From Bedellia somnulentella (taxonomy: Eukaryota; Arthropoda; Insecta; Lepidoptera; Bedelliidae), in contig OY755190.1 in NCBI GenBank assembly GCA_963576735.1, positions 4,829,695 through 4,893,694 of the forward strand: a DNA stretch of 64,000 bases, written 5' to 3'. The notes below the pieces were generated by a model that saw nothing but the letters and a program-made list of their open reading frames with translations, ran no database searches and was not told the origin of the DNA. Shown piece after piece: positions 23,098 to 35,644 of the stretch. Position 1 is the stretch's first letter. Each line of letters begins with the position of its first letter. A program made the position numbers and the translations under genes.

Positions 23098-23233
23098 GGG
23101 TATTGAGGCTTTTTATTGGATTTTTGGGCGATGCGGTTGGAGACCCATCACCAGTGGCTGAGGAATTTATAATTCCTTAGCTCTGGTTACCCCTTCTAGG
23201 GAAATATAGCCGTGAGTATATGTATGTATGTAT
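23098..23233 (+). repeat. S1 SINE-like copy, 5'-truncated and deleted
   Basis: Lacks the first ~75 bp and has an internal deletion of about 45 bp: 'cccatcacca' is joined to 'gtggctgagg'. Confidence 0.8.
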
Positions 23234-23945
23234 TTTATGGTTCTATCTTTTGTAGTTTAGGCAGCGTACGCAAAATAAGTAACTTCTTTGGTTGATTTTT
23301 TCAGTTTGTGTCCGAAAAATCCTAATATCGGAACCCTATTTTTTTCAAAAATTTTTACTTAGGCTAGCCCTTTGGGGATTTATAGCGGGAACGTTGAGTT
23401 GACTTATTTATTAAGATAAATCTTCACTTGACCCGGTCAAATTTTCATATTTAAAATTTCAAGGACCTTCGGATTATAAAACCATTAATAATTGTCATAC
23501 CTGACTTTGCTTTGGTAATAAATCAGTAAGATTGTAGCAGCACATCAATAGTCTCTGCCTATCTTATATTGTATTAATAGCGTGAGTAACACATCGTTAC
23601 AGTCAAGACCATAAAATTTTATATGTTGTAATCATATGTGTAATATGGCGTCCGTATCTGTTTCAAATTTGGACACAAATCACTCAATAAAAACACGCAA
23701 CATGATTTTATTTGAATTATTTATTTAAGCGCAGAATCAAAAATAGGTGTATAAACGTTTTTGGGGCTTTTCAAGTAATTGTTGATTGTAAGTCAGTCAG
23801 TATTATTATATACTATTTACTCTTTATATACCCTTTATTATATACTCTTTATCGCCCTCCAAGATAAAAACTTACAAAAAAAATACAGTTTTGAAATTAA
23901 GTACAAATTGGCATTCTTATCACTAAAAGCGATCTCTTCGAGACA
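23234..23945. other. Non-coding stretch
   Basis: Nothing recognised. Confidence 0.4.
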
Positions 23946-24117
23946 AACATACATACATAAATACGGCTGTAAATCCCTAGAAGGGGTAGCCAGAGCTAAG
24001 GAGTCTCCAACCGCATCGCCCAAAAATCCCTTAAAAGCCCCAATACCGTTAGTCGCCTTTTACGTACACTCACCGGAAGAAATGGGGTAGTGCTATTCTA
24101 AGCCGACACTACACAGC
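23946..24117 (-). repeat. S1 SINE-like copy with internal deletion
   Basis: Both ends are intact but about 70 bp of the middle are missing ('gctaagga' joined to 'gtctccaacc'). The deletion differs from the one at 23.1 kb. Confidence 0.8.
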
Positions 24118-24590
24118 ACAAGCTCAGTAAAATTATGGTTATTTAGGTAAATGTACCATATTGTAACATGAATAAACAAGTGCTTTTGAAAAAGCAGTAA
24201 GTACATACTTATTTCTAGTGTTCAAAACTAAAAAATCAATCATATAAAAATATTATAAAATTCATATTAAAAAAACGCGTAGTTAATAAGCATAAAAATA
24301 TATTATTCAATTAGTAAAATACCCAAATAAATTTAATTGATACAGTTAATACATATTATTTAAATTTCGAGATTGCAACTAGGAAATCTGGATCTGAGCA
24401 CTTTTACTGGGAAGTCTTAAATCTAATCTACACGTTTAATGTAACCATAAACACGGGACGTAGCTAGTTTAAAAATCAAAGCAGCAACGTCAGTATAGTA
24501 ACTCCACAGATAGAACTCAATCAAAGTACCGTATTTAAACTATAACCCCAAACCAAACTCATAGGAATGTCCAGGACGATAACCTTTCGA
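24118..24590. other. AT-rich non-coding stretch
   Basis: Nothing recognised. Confidence 0.4.
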
Positions 24591-24950
24591 TTATCGCGGC
24601 GTATCAAAATCGCAGAACCAGTTATAAAGGTGAGAGAACAACTATAGACGATGGCTAAGAAGGGGCGGTCGACACTCGAGTAGAACCGCGGAGCAGTGAC
24701 GCACGCCCGCCGGAACACTGGCCATCGGCCTTTCTATAACCATTCCAATTACTGACACAATAAAATTAAAAAAATACAAGATAGTGTGAAAGTGAATAGT
24801 CATCAAACAAACAATTGAAAGTGAGACTTTGTATGTGATTGAATTTAAAAAACAACAACTCTGATATAGACCGGGAAGTGTACCCTTCTTGTGCAAAGAA
24901 GTTTTTACAGTTACCGGGAACGTATGGACATAAAAATGATTTCAAGGTTA
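24591..24950 (+). promoter_or_regulatory. Weak candidate promoter and first exon
   Basis: A GC-rich island in AT-rich surroundings. It holds a TATA-like 'gttataaagg' at 24624, a CG-rich stretch to 24730, and leader-like 'gaaagtgaat' blocks. An ATG at 24937 has good context ('cataaaaATG') and is followed after 11 nt by a donor-like AAG|GTTAGT. Spliced to the acceptor at 37666, it would not be in frame with either cistron there. It could belong to another gene or be chance. Confidence 0.2.
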
Positions 24951-26398
24951 GTTCTTCATCTTTGAATCTCTTAATTGTGAAGCTCATCGGTGTGCGCAAT
25001 CAATTATAGAAAGTTCCGAGCAAGGTGTACTTTGCATCGGTCCAGTGACCTACTTTAAACCGGTCAATTCGAGGCTGGACAATAGGTTTTACGTGCAGGT
25101 ACATAATTGTGCGACCTAACCAGACTGAGAGACTGACCCTGATTACATATCATTAAAATACAAATCAACACTAACCTATTCAAGACTTTTATAAGCTGGA
25201 GTAACTAGGCAAAAGCTATGAAAATTTCAACAAAAAATTCCAACTATGGAAATAAGTCTTGATTTGTCTTACGAGTATGACCAACGAAAAGTAAAGTAGA
25301 ATTAAACATCCAGATTACTAGATAGATATTAAGAAGTAAACTGTTGTCCATGACGATCTGGGTAACGGTTTCGGCAAAGTCAATGATGATACGTATTCAC
25401 TGGAAGATACGGTAGCATCGCGTGCGCCGTACTATGTTAGACCGCAGCGGTCATCGCGTGAATGTATGGTCTTTACGGAAACCTTTCTGTTCATGGCCCA
25501 TTGATTTGTGCGTTTATCATATTTTGATTGCACGAATACAATCAAAAGTAACCAACACGTTTTTGTCAAATATTTTTAAGTTATTCGTCATCAAGCTCAT
25601 CGTCCCATTTGGTTACGAAATCTAATCGAATTGGCCCAAAAGTAAGAAAGTTATATTTTTAAGTATGTTTACTCAGTTTTCGCAATAAATAATCCATGAT
25701 TACAACACCTTCATTTCTTTCTCAATATTTAAATATTAATGCTAAAAAGTGACTGTATCAAATTCAAGTTATAACCTCAATGTTTGCATGTAAGTTACTT
25801 TCAACAAACACTCAATAAGGACAAAATGCCTACGTGACCAGACGCTCATCAGAGCTCGTATCAGTGTAAACTTTATACGTTGTGATTTTAAGGCTTTTAT
25901 CGACTTTTATAACTTTCATCAGTGCATACAAAACGAAACCTTGTTAAAAGAATCCAAAAAATAAGTGACCTTGATTTTGATAAGCACGAATTCGTGAAAA
26001 TATAATAAACTTTCAGTTTCCTGAAAAAATCAACGTCACAAAAAAGACATCATTTTTTTTTAATTTGCTTTTGTATTAATTACTTACCACAAAGCATTCC
26101 TACAAGAATCTTTCATAATAAAGTAATATTGTTAAACTAATTGTAAAGTAAACTCTAGAAGTTGGAGACATATTTCAAATAGGACAGTGAATGTGTTAAA
26201 CACAAAGCTGTCAAATAAGTCTCTAGAAACCGAGAGTGCCGACTATGATTCGATATCTATTGCGCCGCGGATTACGAAGTACCAACTAAATAGTCAATGG
26301 TTGATCTTCAGCTTTCACTTACTGCAAGCAATCAATGTGACGATTTTGAGAGAGATTACAAAAAACTAAATCTAACTAGAAAAAATAGTATTACACTA
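24951..26398. other. Non-coding stretch
   Basis: No gene or repeat recognised. A slightly GC-richer patch lies at 25405-25475. Confidence 0.35.
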
Positions 26399-26533
26399 CA
26401 CTCACGGATATAACTCTCAAAAAGGGGAAGCCACAGCTTCACTTAGCCTTTCAAAAAAATCTAACCAATTCGCAAAAAAGGCCCAATACCATTTGTCTTC
26501 TCGAACACTACTCACAGTAAGAATAGACAGAGT
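26399..26533 (-). repeat. S1-like copy, strongly decayed
   Basis: Weak colinear antisense match ('ctcacggatataactctc' to 'caataccatttgtcttctcg'). Confidence 0.4.
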
Positions 26534-27037
26534 TAGTGATATTTTAAATAGACGCTACACTTTTACAGTAACCAAAAATAACAACATAGGGAAAAAGGAA
26601 AGGGTAATTTTTCAAACAATCTTAAAAATAATTCAACTTAATGATAACTTCTGAATTATCTTTGTTTGAAGCATGGACAGTATTAGAACAACAGTTAATG
26701 AACGATTCTCCATTCTTCCGCCATCTACCTCACGTAGACTTGCAGAATGTACAGCCCTGCTGATACTGTCCTAAATACTAATGGGGTCTCATAAGGAATT
26801 CTTATTCAATCTTTTGTTACATCGATAATGACGCGCGCATAGTCCACAAATTATGTAGCAACTACTGCTATACCGTATTTGAGATATAGAAAGCGTATGA
26901 CATTAGGGGTAATTAAGTAATTTGCACATTCAATTACATAACTATACTGGGATTTGGAAATATTTTTAATATATTCTTAAATCATATTGTAAAGTTTATT
27001 CTTTTTTTTTGGTAATATTCAAACTACTTTGATACTC
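26534..27037. other. Non-coding stretch
   Basis: Nothing recognised. Confidence 0.4.
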
Positions 27038-27582
27038 GGAGTGAATGCAGTGGAAATGATGATCCCTCAGAAAAAAATGTAATGTAAGGTTATGTGATCG
27101 TGTGAGGAATGACGTGATTCGTGAAAGGTGTGGTGTATGATATTATAAGAAAGATAGAAAAAGGAATGTTGAGATGGTTTGGGCACATAGAGAGGATGGA
27201 TGATAGTAAATTGGTGAAAGAGATCTGTAGAGCCAATGTGGAAGGTAATGTTAGTAGAGGACGACCTCGGAGGACACATTTGGATCAGATAGAAAATGTG
27301 CGCAAAAAGGCAGGTGTCCGAAGTATGAAGAATAAAAGAGCACGTATTAAAAGATTGATGGATGTGAATTTAGCGAGAGAGGTTTGCCAGGATCGAACAA
27401 AGTGGCGATCAATAGTCTCTGCCTACCCCAATAGGAACTAACTGAGTGAGAATATTAATAAATAAAGAATTAATAAAGGAAAGAAAGCTTATTAGTTATT
27501 TATTAGTAATAATCCCCACATGAGGTTTTCATGAACAAAAAGATTTAAATTATGAGTGAGAATATGTATGCATGTATGTATT
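27038..27582 (+). mobile_element. RTE-type LINE 3' fragment with nested T1
   Basis: 5'-truncated copy of the TATG-tailed LINE. It holds the last 106 codons of the polymerase ORF in one open frame (27121-27441: RWFGHIERMDD, RGRPRRTHLDQIE, ending SIVSAYPN) and the tail. The tail is split by a T1 SINE insertion at about 27456-27552. This copy shows the C-terminus that is missing from the long copy at 12 kb. Confidence 0.8.
27456..27552 (+). repeat. T1 SINE fragment with target duplication
   Basis: About 97 bp of T1 body ('gtaataatccccacatgagg') flanked by the direct repeat TGAGTGAGAATAT (27443-27455 and 27553-27565). The duplication is LINE tail sequence, so T1 inserted after the LINE. Strand is inferred from the body orientation relative to 5.9 kb and 19.6 kb. 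Confidence 0.7.
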
Positions 27583-27602
27583 TTGATACTCGTATTTCGT
27601 AT

Positions 27603-27668
27603 TTGGCGATCGATAGTCTCTGCTTAGCCCAATGGAAACTAATGGCGTGATTGTATGTATGTATGTAT
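27603..27668 (+). repeat. RTE-type LINE 3' end
   Basis: 'ggcgatcgatagtctctgc' through 'ggcgtgattgtatgtatg'. Confidence 0.7.
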
Positions 27669-27968
27669 TTCGGCATAACTACATTAATTGCAAATAATGT
27701 ATTCGCTTCCACTGTTTAAACTATAGCAATCTTACGCTGTTACTTATATGGAGTACTAAGAGTTAATCAAAATCGATATTAATTAATTTCTAGGTAACTT
27801 ACAACAAGCAGTAGATCATCTTAATATTATGTTTAAGTATAGAATTTGTTTCTAAAACCAAACCGTGTTGCTGACCCAAAACCTACTTTTTGAAGGCTGC
27901 TGGTCGAATCGAAGATATTATGTAACTACATGCCTACTTATCATCTCATATTGTTGCCTATATGAGAT

Positions 27969-28155
27969 AACGAGAAAGAAGGTAAAGGGTATGGGGCTTT
28001 ATTATAAAGTGGTTTTTGGGCGATGAGGTTGGTGACCCATCCCCAATGATACTTCATTTCAACCGAGGTCTTCCTTATTAACTTCCAAATGTGGCCGAGA
28101 AGTTTCTAGCTCCCAAGCTCTGGCTACCCCTTTTTGGGATTTATGGCCGTGATTG
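27969..28155 (+). repeat. S1 SINE-like copy, subfamily B, 5'-truncated
   Basis: Begins at the 'aaagggtatggggct' block and ends 'ggccgtgattgtg' without a TATG run. Confidence 0.7.
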
Positions 28156-28744
28156 TGTAAAGTAAAGAGATTAAGAACAAGACACAATATAAAAAACGAT
28201 TGGAATATTCTACTGAAACTACCAGAAATAATTATTTTCGTGGCCGATTGTTTAGTTATGTTCCAACGGAGCGAAAGATTATACTGTCCGTGGCTTCATT
28301 GCTTACATTATCAGTGCACTGAGCCGTACCTGCGAATTATGGATGAATACTAATCACTTGAGACTCGCCAATTATCTCAAAGTGCTCATAATGGACGTTG
28401 ACGTCCACCGATTTACTGAGATCTTCGTTAGTCGAGGTCAAAACAGTTTGCATACTTCTCTAATGGCTTGAATTTTTCAACGAAATTATGGATGGACATC
28501 TATGACAAAAAAAAGCTATCTTGAAAGATTAGTGTAGATGTAAATGAGCTAAGAATAAATAGAGTTGGGTTTCAAACATTTAGTAATTAATCTCTTAACA
28601 TTACGGAACATAAAATTGATGTGTCATAAAATATAAATACAACCCCATCCAGAATAAAGAAATATTCTACCAGTAATGATTAAAATGAAATGATACTCGC
28701 TTATTAAACTCTTTTGCAAAAAATCTTTCAGAACTCTGAGGTAG
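28156..28744. other. Non-coding stretch
   Basis: Nothing recognised. Confidence 0.4.
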
Positions 28745-28969
28745 ATTATAATTGAAACAACTATTGATTTTCGGATATTTTAATCGCGTGTTATTACATT
28801 ATTTTTAATAGCCCGACGTTTCGAAAACTTTTCAGTTATCATGGTCACGGGAAGACTGAGGTGTTATTTGTCATTATACAGTACTATAAAATTATTAATA
28901 CTAACTACCTTCACAAAATTTTAAGTTACATTTGCGTTCAACAACATCAATAGTTGTTTCAATTATAAT
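28745..28969. repeat. 225-bp MITE-like element
   Basis: Perfect 22-bp terminal inverted repeats (ends ATTATAATTGAAACAACTAT) enclose a non-coding body with a 'cccgacgtttcga' motif. The outer TA at each end would suit a TA target duplication. It is too short to code for a transposase. Confidence 0.6.
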
Positions 28970-29854
28970 GTGCAATCGTGAAAATCTTAGAAAATACTCT
29001 GAGGTAGATGTTCAACTCATGATTAAGTTACTTATCCCAAGCTTACAGGTTCTAGTTTGTGACTTGACAAAGGACAGTGATTTAAACGACCAATAAAAAA
29101 TTGCCAAAATGTGTACGAAAACAAATGCACCTTTATTAATAGGCTAACAAAAAGACTTCAATATGAAAAAGATAATATCGAAATGACATATACATATTTT
29201 AGTAGGATGTCGTGACTATTTTGCACAATTATAATATTATGTCTTATTAACGGCTTGTTGAAGTAACGACACTGACCTAAAAACTCATCTAATGAAGTAT
29301 GAATTATATTTATGGAATTGGAAACAAATCATACACATAGTACTTTTTCAGAATTAATTAGGATATTAAATATAGTTAGCCAGTTAGTTATAGTTAGGCA
29401 ATTTTAAATTTAAGTGTAAAATATATATGCATTTTGATACTCAAATTGATTGTGAGCCTATCTATTCTTCTACATTACGAGTATATATCATTATTCCATT
29501 CCAGTACGAAACACACACTCAGAATACATATGTTGTGTTGACAATCCAATTCTCCTCACGTCAGTGCCGGTATTGTCAATGCTCAATGGGCTATTGTGGC
29601 CATTTGTTGAGACTCGTCGATGTTTTAAACAAGAACAGACAGTTAGTACTTAGAAAGAATTACCTACATATACATAATACATTCGTATACTAAAACCTTT
29701 AGTTCTCATCCTTAGAAATATACCAATTCATATGAAGAGGCGATAGGGCTGTGAAACTGTAATAAATATGTGACAATAACTAAACATTATCTAGAAAATT
29801 ACGTATATTTTGGTGTGACCTGGGCTGTCCTAAAAAGTTTTGAACATCGTCCTA
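28970..29854. other. Non-coding stretch
   Basis: Nothing convincing. The 'actctgaggtagat' motif beside the left end of the MITE recurs at 28999-29012. Confidence 0.4.
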
Positions 29855-30085
29855 GTTTTTTTAAATAGGCAGTGATTTTACTAGTTTTTCCTCTAGTGTA
29901 AGGCATGGGTTCAAATACGTCATAAATATTAACGGCAAGGAAAAATTAAGTGACTAAACCCACATGTCTGAGTTGTAATTGTAACGGTGTATTTGAACAA
30001 AACGGTAATAGTCCTGCCTTATATCACGTGAATGCAAAATGTGGGTACTCATAGCACTAAATCTTTTACGTGCTGTTCAAAAGAA
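29855..30085 (+). repeat. T2 SINE, old copy
   Basis: Diverged T2 body ('acccacatgtctgagttgta', 'tatatcacgtgaatgcaaaa'). Confidence 0.55.
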
Positions 30086-30636
30086 TGGACCTTTGAACAG
30101 CGTAATCGATGACATGAATTGGTTGAACAAAACACAGCAGTCACAAAGGAATGTAATGGCAAAGAGAGTGCTGTGTCAAATCCAGCGCATTGTTTGCGAG
30201 GAACCGTGAAAGCCTTCTGCTCACTGAGTGGCTACTAAACATATCAACTTACTTTTCTGTAACAAGGTTACCGTAAATACTTTCCTCGGTAAACAGAGCA
30301 GATAAAGTTTTATTATGCATTTTTTAGGGTACATTTTCTTGAATTGAGTTAAATTGCCTATCGTGTCGTAGGTAAATAAACGTACTATTGTATGAGAGAA
30401 ACTGGGATATAAGATGGTTTTGTGATACATTGTTGTATTTGCCAAGTCAAATTGAGTGGTAATCGTGACTTCAAGTACAAATCAATGTTTTTACTACAGT
30501 AGTTTCCATGTTAAGAGCATACGAGATTTTAATTATAATTTATTACTAATTCATAAACTCTAAACATTTCATCTTTGTTTTTTAAGACCTTCAAAAAGAA
30601 AACAATCTTCGTTAGTTTGAATCCTTTTTCAAGGTT
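30086..30636. other. Non-coding stretch
   Basis: Nothing recognised. Confidence 0.4.
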
Positions 30637-30791
30637 CGATGCGGTTGGAGACCCATCACCAAAAACCTTTATTCTTACCATCTTTTCCCCACTCAACTTC
30701 CAAAAGTGGCTGAGGAATTTATAATTCCTTAGCTCTGGTTACCCCTTCTAGGGAAATAAAGCCGTGAGTATATGTATGTATATGTATGTAT
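30637..30791 (+). repeat. S1 SINE-like copy, 5'-truncated
   Basis: Begins at 'gatgcggttggagaccc' and is intact to the TATG tail. It shares the 'ggaaat' variant near the 3' end with the copy at 23.1 kb. Confidence 0.8.
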
Positions 30792-31871
30792 TTAAGGCCA
30801 ATAAAACTCATTAGTTAAACAAATAAATCTTCTAAAAACAAGGATCTCAATAACAAAGTAAATAAATTTCGAAAGTCACCCATCTCATAGTGTTAAGCAA
30901 TCACGATGATCGTAAATGCAACTATGGCCACTGCATCGCTGTCTCGAAGGCCGGGTCAATTTGGTTGGGTAACCATTCACACTCTGTGCACATAGATGAG
31001 ACGCACCTCGCTCTTCTATGGCGTAACTTAGTCTATGACAGAACTGCTTGATAGGTAGTCGGCAAATATTGCTCTGTACTGCTCGTACAGGATGTACAGA
31101 AACTTAAAGGTAGCCAAAAGTAGCTGCTCATGCATGATGTACAGAAACGGAAAGGTAAGGTAGCAAAAATTTGTTGGAGAGAAAGAGGTGGTTGTTGACG
31201 CGTCTGAGACAAAAAGCTAAAATGCTTAATGTTATGATAGAGATAGTGAGATCATTTTGGTTATTATAGAGTTAATAGTTGTATAAAATTACTACAAAAT
31301 TATTGCTTTTAGAAGTCTTAAATGAAACATTTTACTGGAACATTTAAAGAACAATCTTAAGAATTTTTTTAACAACGGACTTGATTATACTAAGATGACG
31401 GAAGAAGGATCGCGTACTTTCCTATGGTTATACATTATTTCTGATGAAAATTTACGCCCTTTCTTAATCGAATGATATTTGAAAATGTTAACTACAAGAT
31501 ATATAAAGAAATGTCCATAAATTTAATAGCTGCCACTTACATACTGGCAAGGATTAGCTCGAGGTGCTCCGTACACTCATTTATAAACATTTAAATAAAC
31601 ACTTGTAATTCAAATGAGAAAGATGTCAAGGCAAAATTGTTAAAATATTTTGCCGATTTTGTTTTAAAACTTTAATTTATACAATAGTGCTTAATTTAGT
31701 GACGGTTTTTTTAGCTTGACCTATATGATGCGTCTCTAACAACTCTTTGCATGATTTGTGGGATTGCTTCTAATTTTATTTAAAGCCGAAATAAATAACA
31801 TGAAGAAAGAAAAGTTAAGTCAAGAGTATCTTAAAATTTGTCGATATTGACTTAGACCATAAATTTTAACC
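30792..31871. other. Non-coding stretch
   Basis: No gene seen. 30860-31010 is GC-richer without a recognisable product. 31085-31160 contains an imperfect direct duplication ('gatgtacagaaac' twice, about 55 bp apart). Confidence 0.35.
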
Positions 31872-32015
31872 AACTAGGTAGAGTATGGTAGAGACTATTG
31901 ATCACCACTTTTAAGGATCGTACCAAACATTCCGACTACAGTAAATATTACTGATTCGTTCCACTTTGAAACCGTTCACATTCAATATTTGATCCAAATT
32001 CGTCCTCTACTTTTT
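31872..32015 (-). repeat. RTE-type LINE 3' fragment, decayed
   Basis: Weak antisense match ('ggtagagactattgatcacc' to 'atttgatccaaattcgtcct'). Confidence 0.5.
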
Positions 32016-32969
32016 GGTGTAACTTCATTATATTCTTAATTGAAACCCGTGACAACAAGAAAGTAAAGTGGAAATACAAAAGATAACACTTTCGTAGAGA
32101 GTATAGAATAACATTTTGGTCATTTAGTAATTTGCTTCGGTGAGCACGATGCAGAGATAGAAAATAATATTATATAATTGGTAGACTGACAAAAACTTTA
32201 TGGTACACGCAAAAGCCGAAATTGGCTCGGTTTTTACCGATATAATAAATTATTTTTGATTTTAGATTAAATTATCAAGCGTCAGAATTGTATAAAATAT
32301 ATGATCGTAGTTATTTTTATTTTGTACATTAGTCTGTAAAGCTGAATTATATTATTAAAAAAACGTCTAAAACGTACAAGTAAATATCGATAACACCAAA
32401 AGAGCAAATTTAATATATATCGATTAAGATGAAGCGAGTTAATTCAAGTTGACATAAAAAAATGGTTCAGTATAAAAATAAAAATTAAACAATGCGATTA
32501 TGATGCCCAAAATATATTCAATCCAACTATAAGCTTTTGAGCTGCAACAAAAGCATAAGCCATAAACTTACAATGCATTCGCTTCGCCTTTTGTTATATT
32601 GAAACGCGCTTATTCAAACATTTGAAAGGACATGCTGTCGAAAGTAAAATTGAGCAAATATTGTGACTCTTCAATTAGCACCGATAAATAAGGGATAATA
32701 TTTGCTCAAGTGTTGAAAAGATACCGACCTACGTTTTCAATATTCTTCAAGGCTTTGATTAACAAAATTATCAGTATGTTGTTAAGTGACTGGAAGCCTT
32801 CAGACCATAAATAAAAGATACTTACACAGTTTACTGAAGATCATATGACATTAAAGCACCAAATAAGTTGTTTGGACATAATTAAGTCCATTGCTTGACA
32901 ATAAAAATCCATTCGCCGGAACACAACCTCAAGAATATTAGGCGTTGAAATTTAACAAAACCACTAGAC
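32016..32969. other. AT-rich non-coding stretch
   Basis: Nothing recognised. Confidence 0.4.
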
Positions 32970-32973
32970 TTAA

Positions 32974-33110
32974 GCCCGATTTCTGAATTGAGTATTCAAG
33001 CTGAGAACAACTTAAGTATCGTTCTGTCGCATTGAAATCTTAACAACTGAATGAGACAAAACGTAACTTAAGTCGTTCTCAGCTTGAATACTCAATTCAG
33101 AAATCGGGCG
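32974..33110. repeat. 137-bp MITE with TTAA target duplication
   Basis: Terminal inverted repeats of about 55 bp (ends GCCCGATTTCTGAATTGAG) with only a few mismatches. The element is flanked by TTAA at 32970-32973 and 33111-33114. TTAA duplication is the piggyBac signature, so a non-autonomous piggyBac-type MITE is likely (inference). Almost the whole unit can fold into one hairpin. Confidence 0.75.
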
Positions 33111-33114
33111 TTAA

Positions 33115-33568
33115 AGAAATTATTGAATATTGTATAAATGCCCTCTTTCATTATGTTTCGTTAGTTGAATACTAGAATACTGTACAATACAAACAATGTA
33201 TATAAACAGACAATTAATAGATTAGTGAGTTATACAACATATATTTGGAATGAAAATGTTCTAGCAAATCGCGTAACTGCATACCGACTGCGGTCATTAA
33301 TGCAGCGGTACATAAGTAAAACTTGCTAATTTCACCACTTAGAACATTTCGACAAGAAAGTGATAGTGTTACTAAGCACCTGTTACTCACATTCGACTAC
33401 AAAAATTAAATTGTAGAGAAAATTGCATAAATTATTTCAGTGTCAGAGACATAATAATTGATTTTTAAACAAAATATAGCGATATGTTACTTATGACTAC
33501 TCGAATTCTAATTTTATCAACATTTCAATGTATGTTTGCCCAGATTTAAAGTACGTTATTTAAGTAGT
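33115..33568. other. Non-coding stretch
   Basis: Nothing recognised. Confidence 0.4.
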
Positions 33569-33764
33569 TAAGGCGACTAAGGGTATAGGGGCTTTTAAAG
33601 TGATTTTTGGGCGATGTGGTTGGAGGCGCGTCACCAAAAACATTTATTATTACTATCTTTTTCCCCATCAACTTCCAAAAATGGCTGAGGAATTTCCCAT
33701 TCCAAAGCTCTGGCTACCCCGTTAAGGGATTTATAGCCGTGAGTATATGTATGTATGTATGTAT
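33569..33764 (+). repeat. S1 SINE-like copy, 5'-truncated
   Basis: Begins at 'aaggcgactaagggtat' and has a long TATG tail. Confidence 0.8.
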
Positions 33765-33894
33765 ACATGTATGTACATGTACACACATTAAGTAACGAAA
33801 CTCTTGTTGACAATAAAGAGCTCTTGAAAATTAGGAAGTACTATTTAACTAGAGAATAGGGATTAAATATTTTTATAACTGTAGTGCAATCAGT

Positions 33895-34048
33895 GCCGTG
33901 TAGTGCTGGCTTAGAATGTCACAACCCTTTTCTTACTATAATTTCTCCCAGCTTGTCCCCTATCACCTTCCAAATGTCGCTGAGGAGTTTCTTACTCTGA
34001 AGCTCTGGCTACCTCTTTTTGGGATTTATGGCCGTCGTATGTATGTAT
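33895..34048 (+). repeat. S1 SINE-like copy, subfamily B, internally deleted
   Basis: Intact 5' end (GCCGTGTAGTGCTGG) and 3' end, but about 90 bp of the middle are missing (after 'cacaacccttttct'). Confidence 0.75.
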
Positions 34049-35094
34049 TTATGCGATCAGAAAATGTCAAAAAAATACTTCTTAAAATAAGTTTTCTTTA
34101 CATATTAACTATTTTAAATTTCTTGAAATAAATGTAGAGCTTAATGTACAATTTTACTATAGTGATTATACGTACGCACCGAAAAGTCTAGAATGTTGTC
34201 TAGACAAGAGGATGAAAGTACCACCTTTGCGTTGCGCGGTGAAAGTTTTCATCACATAGAGTTCCTTATTTGTGCCCGAGAGAGAGAAAATTATCTATAT
34301 CATTTGCATTCTGTAATTACTGTGCGGTCGCGCTACTTAGGCTTTACCATTGGGTAACGATGACAGTTTTTGTTCCTCATTATAAATGTTTATATAAAGA
34401 TATTCCAAAGATTTCATATATTTACGTTTGAACATCTTAATTAGAATGTTTAAGTTGATGTTGTTATAAACACACTTAAATTGTACTACATGTAAAACTC
34501 TACCATAGAGCCACAAACGTGCACTAACAATTGCAGCTCTCTACCAATCTTCTTCAATAAGCAGCACACAAAACAGATTCTTTTAATACATTTGTAACCC
34601 ATTTTAACCGAACCGAAACCGACTGGTCGTTCGAAGTTAGCTCCATTGAGCCAGTGCTATACTGCTATCTATAACGGTATAAGGCCAAGGCCAGCCCGTC
34701 TTGCCGCGGCTGATTATTTAATACCACATATCCGCTAACAGATGGCACTGCACGACGTTCCTACATCGCGGTATGAATTCTTCTTTTTCAAAGTATATAA
34801 GGTTTTTCAACACTATACAAAAGTGCCATCAGAAGGGTCTTAACTGACTCGACTGAACAGCGAATGATGAGTCAGGATATGAATCTCTGTGATTCCACTC
34901 CACTCGGTCGTAGGTCAACTATCGCAGACCTGCGTCTCGAAATATCTGACGCTGCTAGGCCTATATAAATCTAATAAGAAATGAACTGACATCACGTCTG
35001 TACCGTGCTAGAGAGGTAGCCAGTCCAGTAATGACAGTATGCAATAGTCAGTGAGTTTTGGCGTGGCGATACCGCTCTACAATTATATTGCTAT
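34049..35094. other. Non-coding stretch
   Basis: No gene recognised. Contains the dyad 'gtctagaatgttgtctagac' (34187-34206), TATA-like 'gtatataagg' near 34793, and GC-richer sequence at 34610-34760. None is linked to a transcript visible here. Confidence 0.35.
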
Positions 35095-35644
35095 TATAAC
35101 TCCCGCGAGTTAACATGACACCTGGCTCGACAAACAACCCTCCCCCCGCTATCCCGCGCAGCGCCCCGCTCTCGCCAGTAGCGTTAGCATCTCTGGACGT
35201 GCGCTAAATGTGTCACTTCAGTGAAAAGAAAGATATATTATATCAATTGGGGGTACTGAAGTATATCTTTCATTTAGTTAACTAGTTCATTTAGTTCAGT
35301 TCACAAAGAGTCGAAGAGTCACTGAAGCGAGATATCTGAACTATTAGTATGTGAAGTATGATATTGATGAATTGATAAGATTCCATTCAAAAACTACAAT
35401 AACGATAATAATACATACAATATTTAAAATTTCTTTCAAATTGATATTTATTAATAAGTAGCCTTGTCTATCAACCGAAATGAATAAAAAATGCTATTAA
35501 GTTCTAAAACAACATATGGGTCGAAATCAAAAGGCCAAGTTTTTTTTTGAAAAAAAAAAAGAATCGTGTAAATATTTATTCTTAAATTTTTATTGTTTGA
35601 AAGACATAAAAACATTCAGAAAATGAGATCAGATTATAAGATTG

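Noticed and set aside
30860..31010. Possible 5S rRNA-derived sequence ('gtcacccatctcatag')
   Set aside because: Only about ten bases resemble the reverse complement of 5S rRNA and the internal control region cannot be aligned.
34187..34206. Heat-shock-element-like dyad
   Set aside because: The nGAAn units are not in proper 5-bp phase and no promoter or gene is recognisable nearby.
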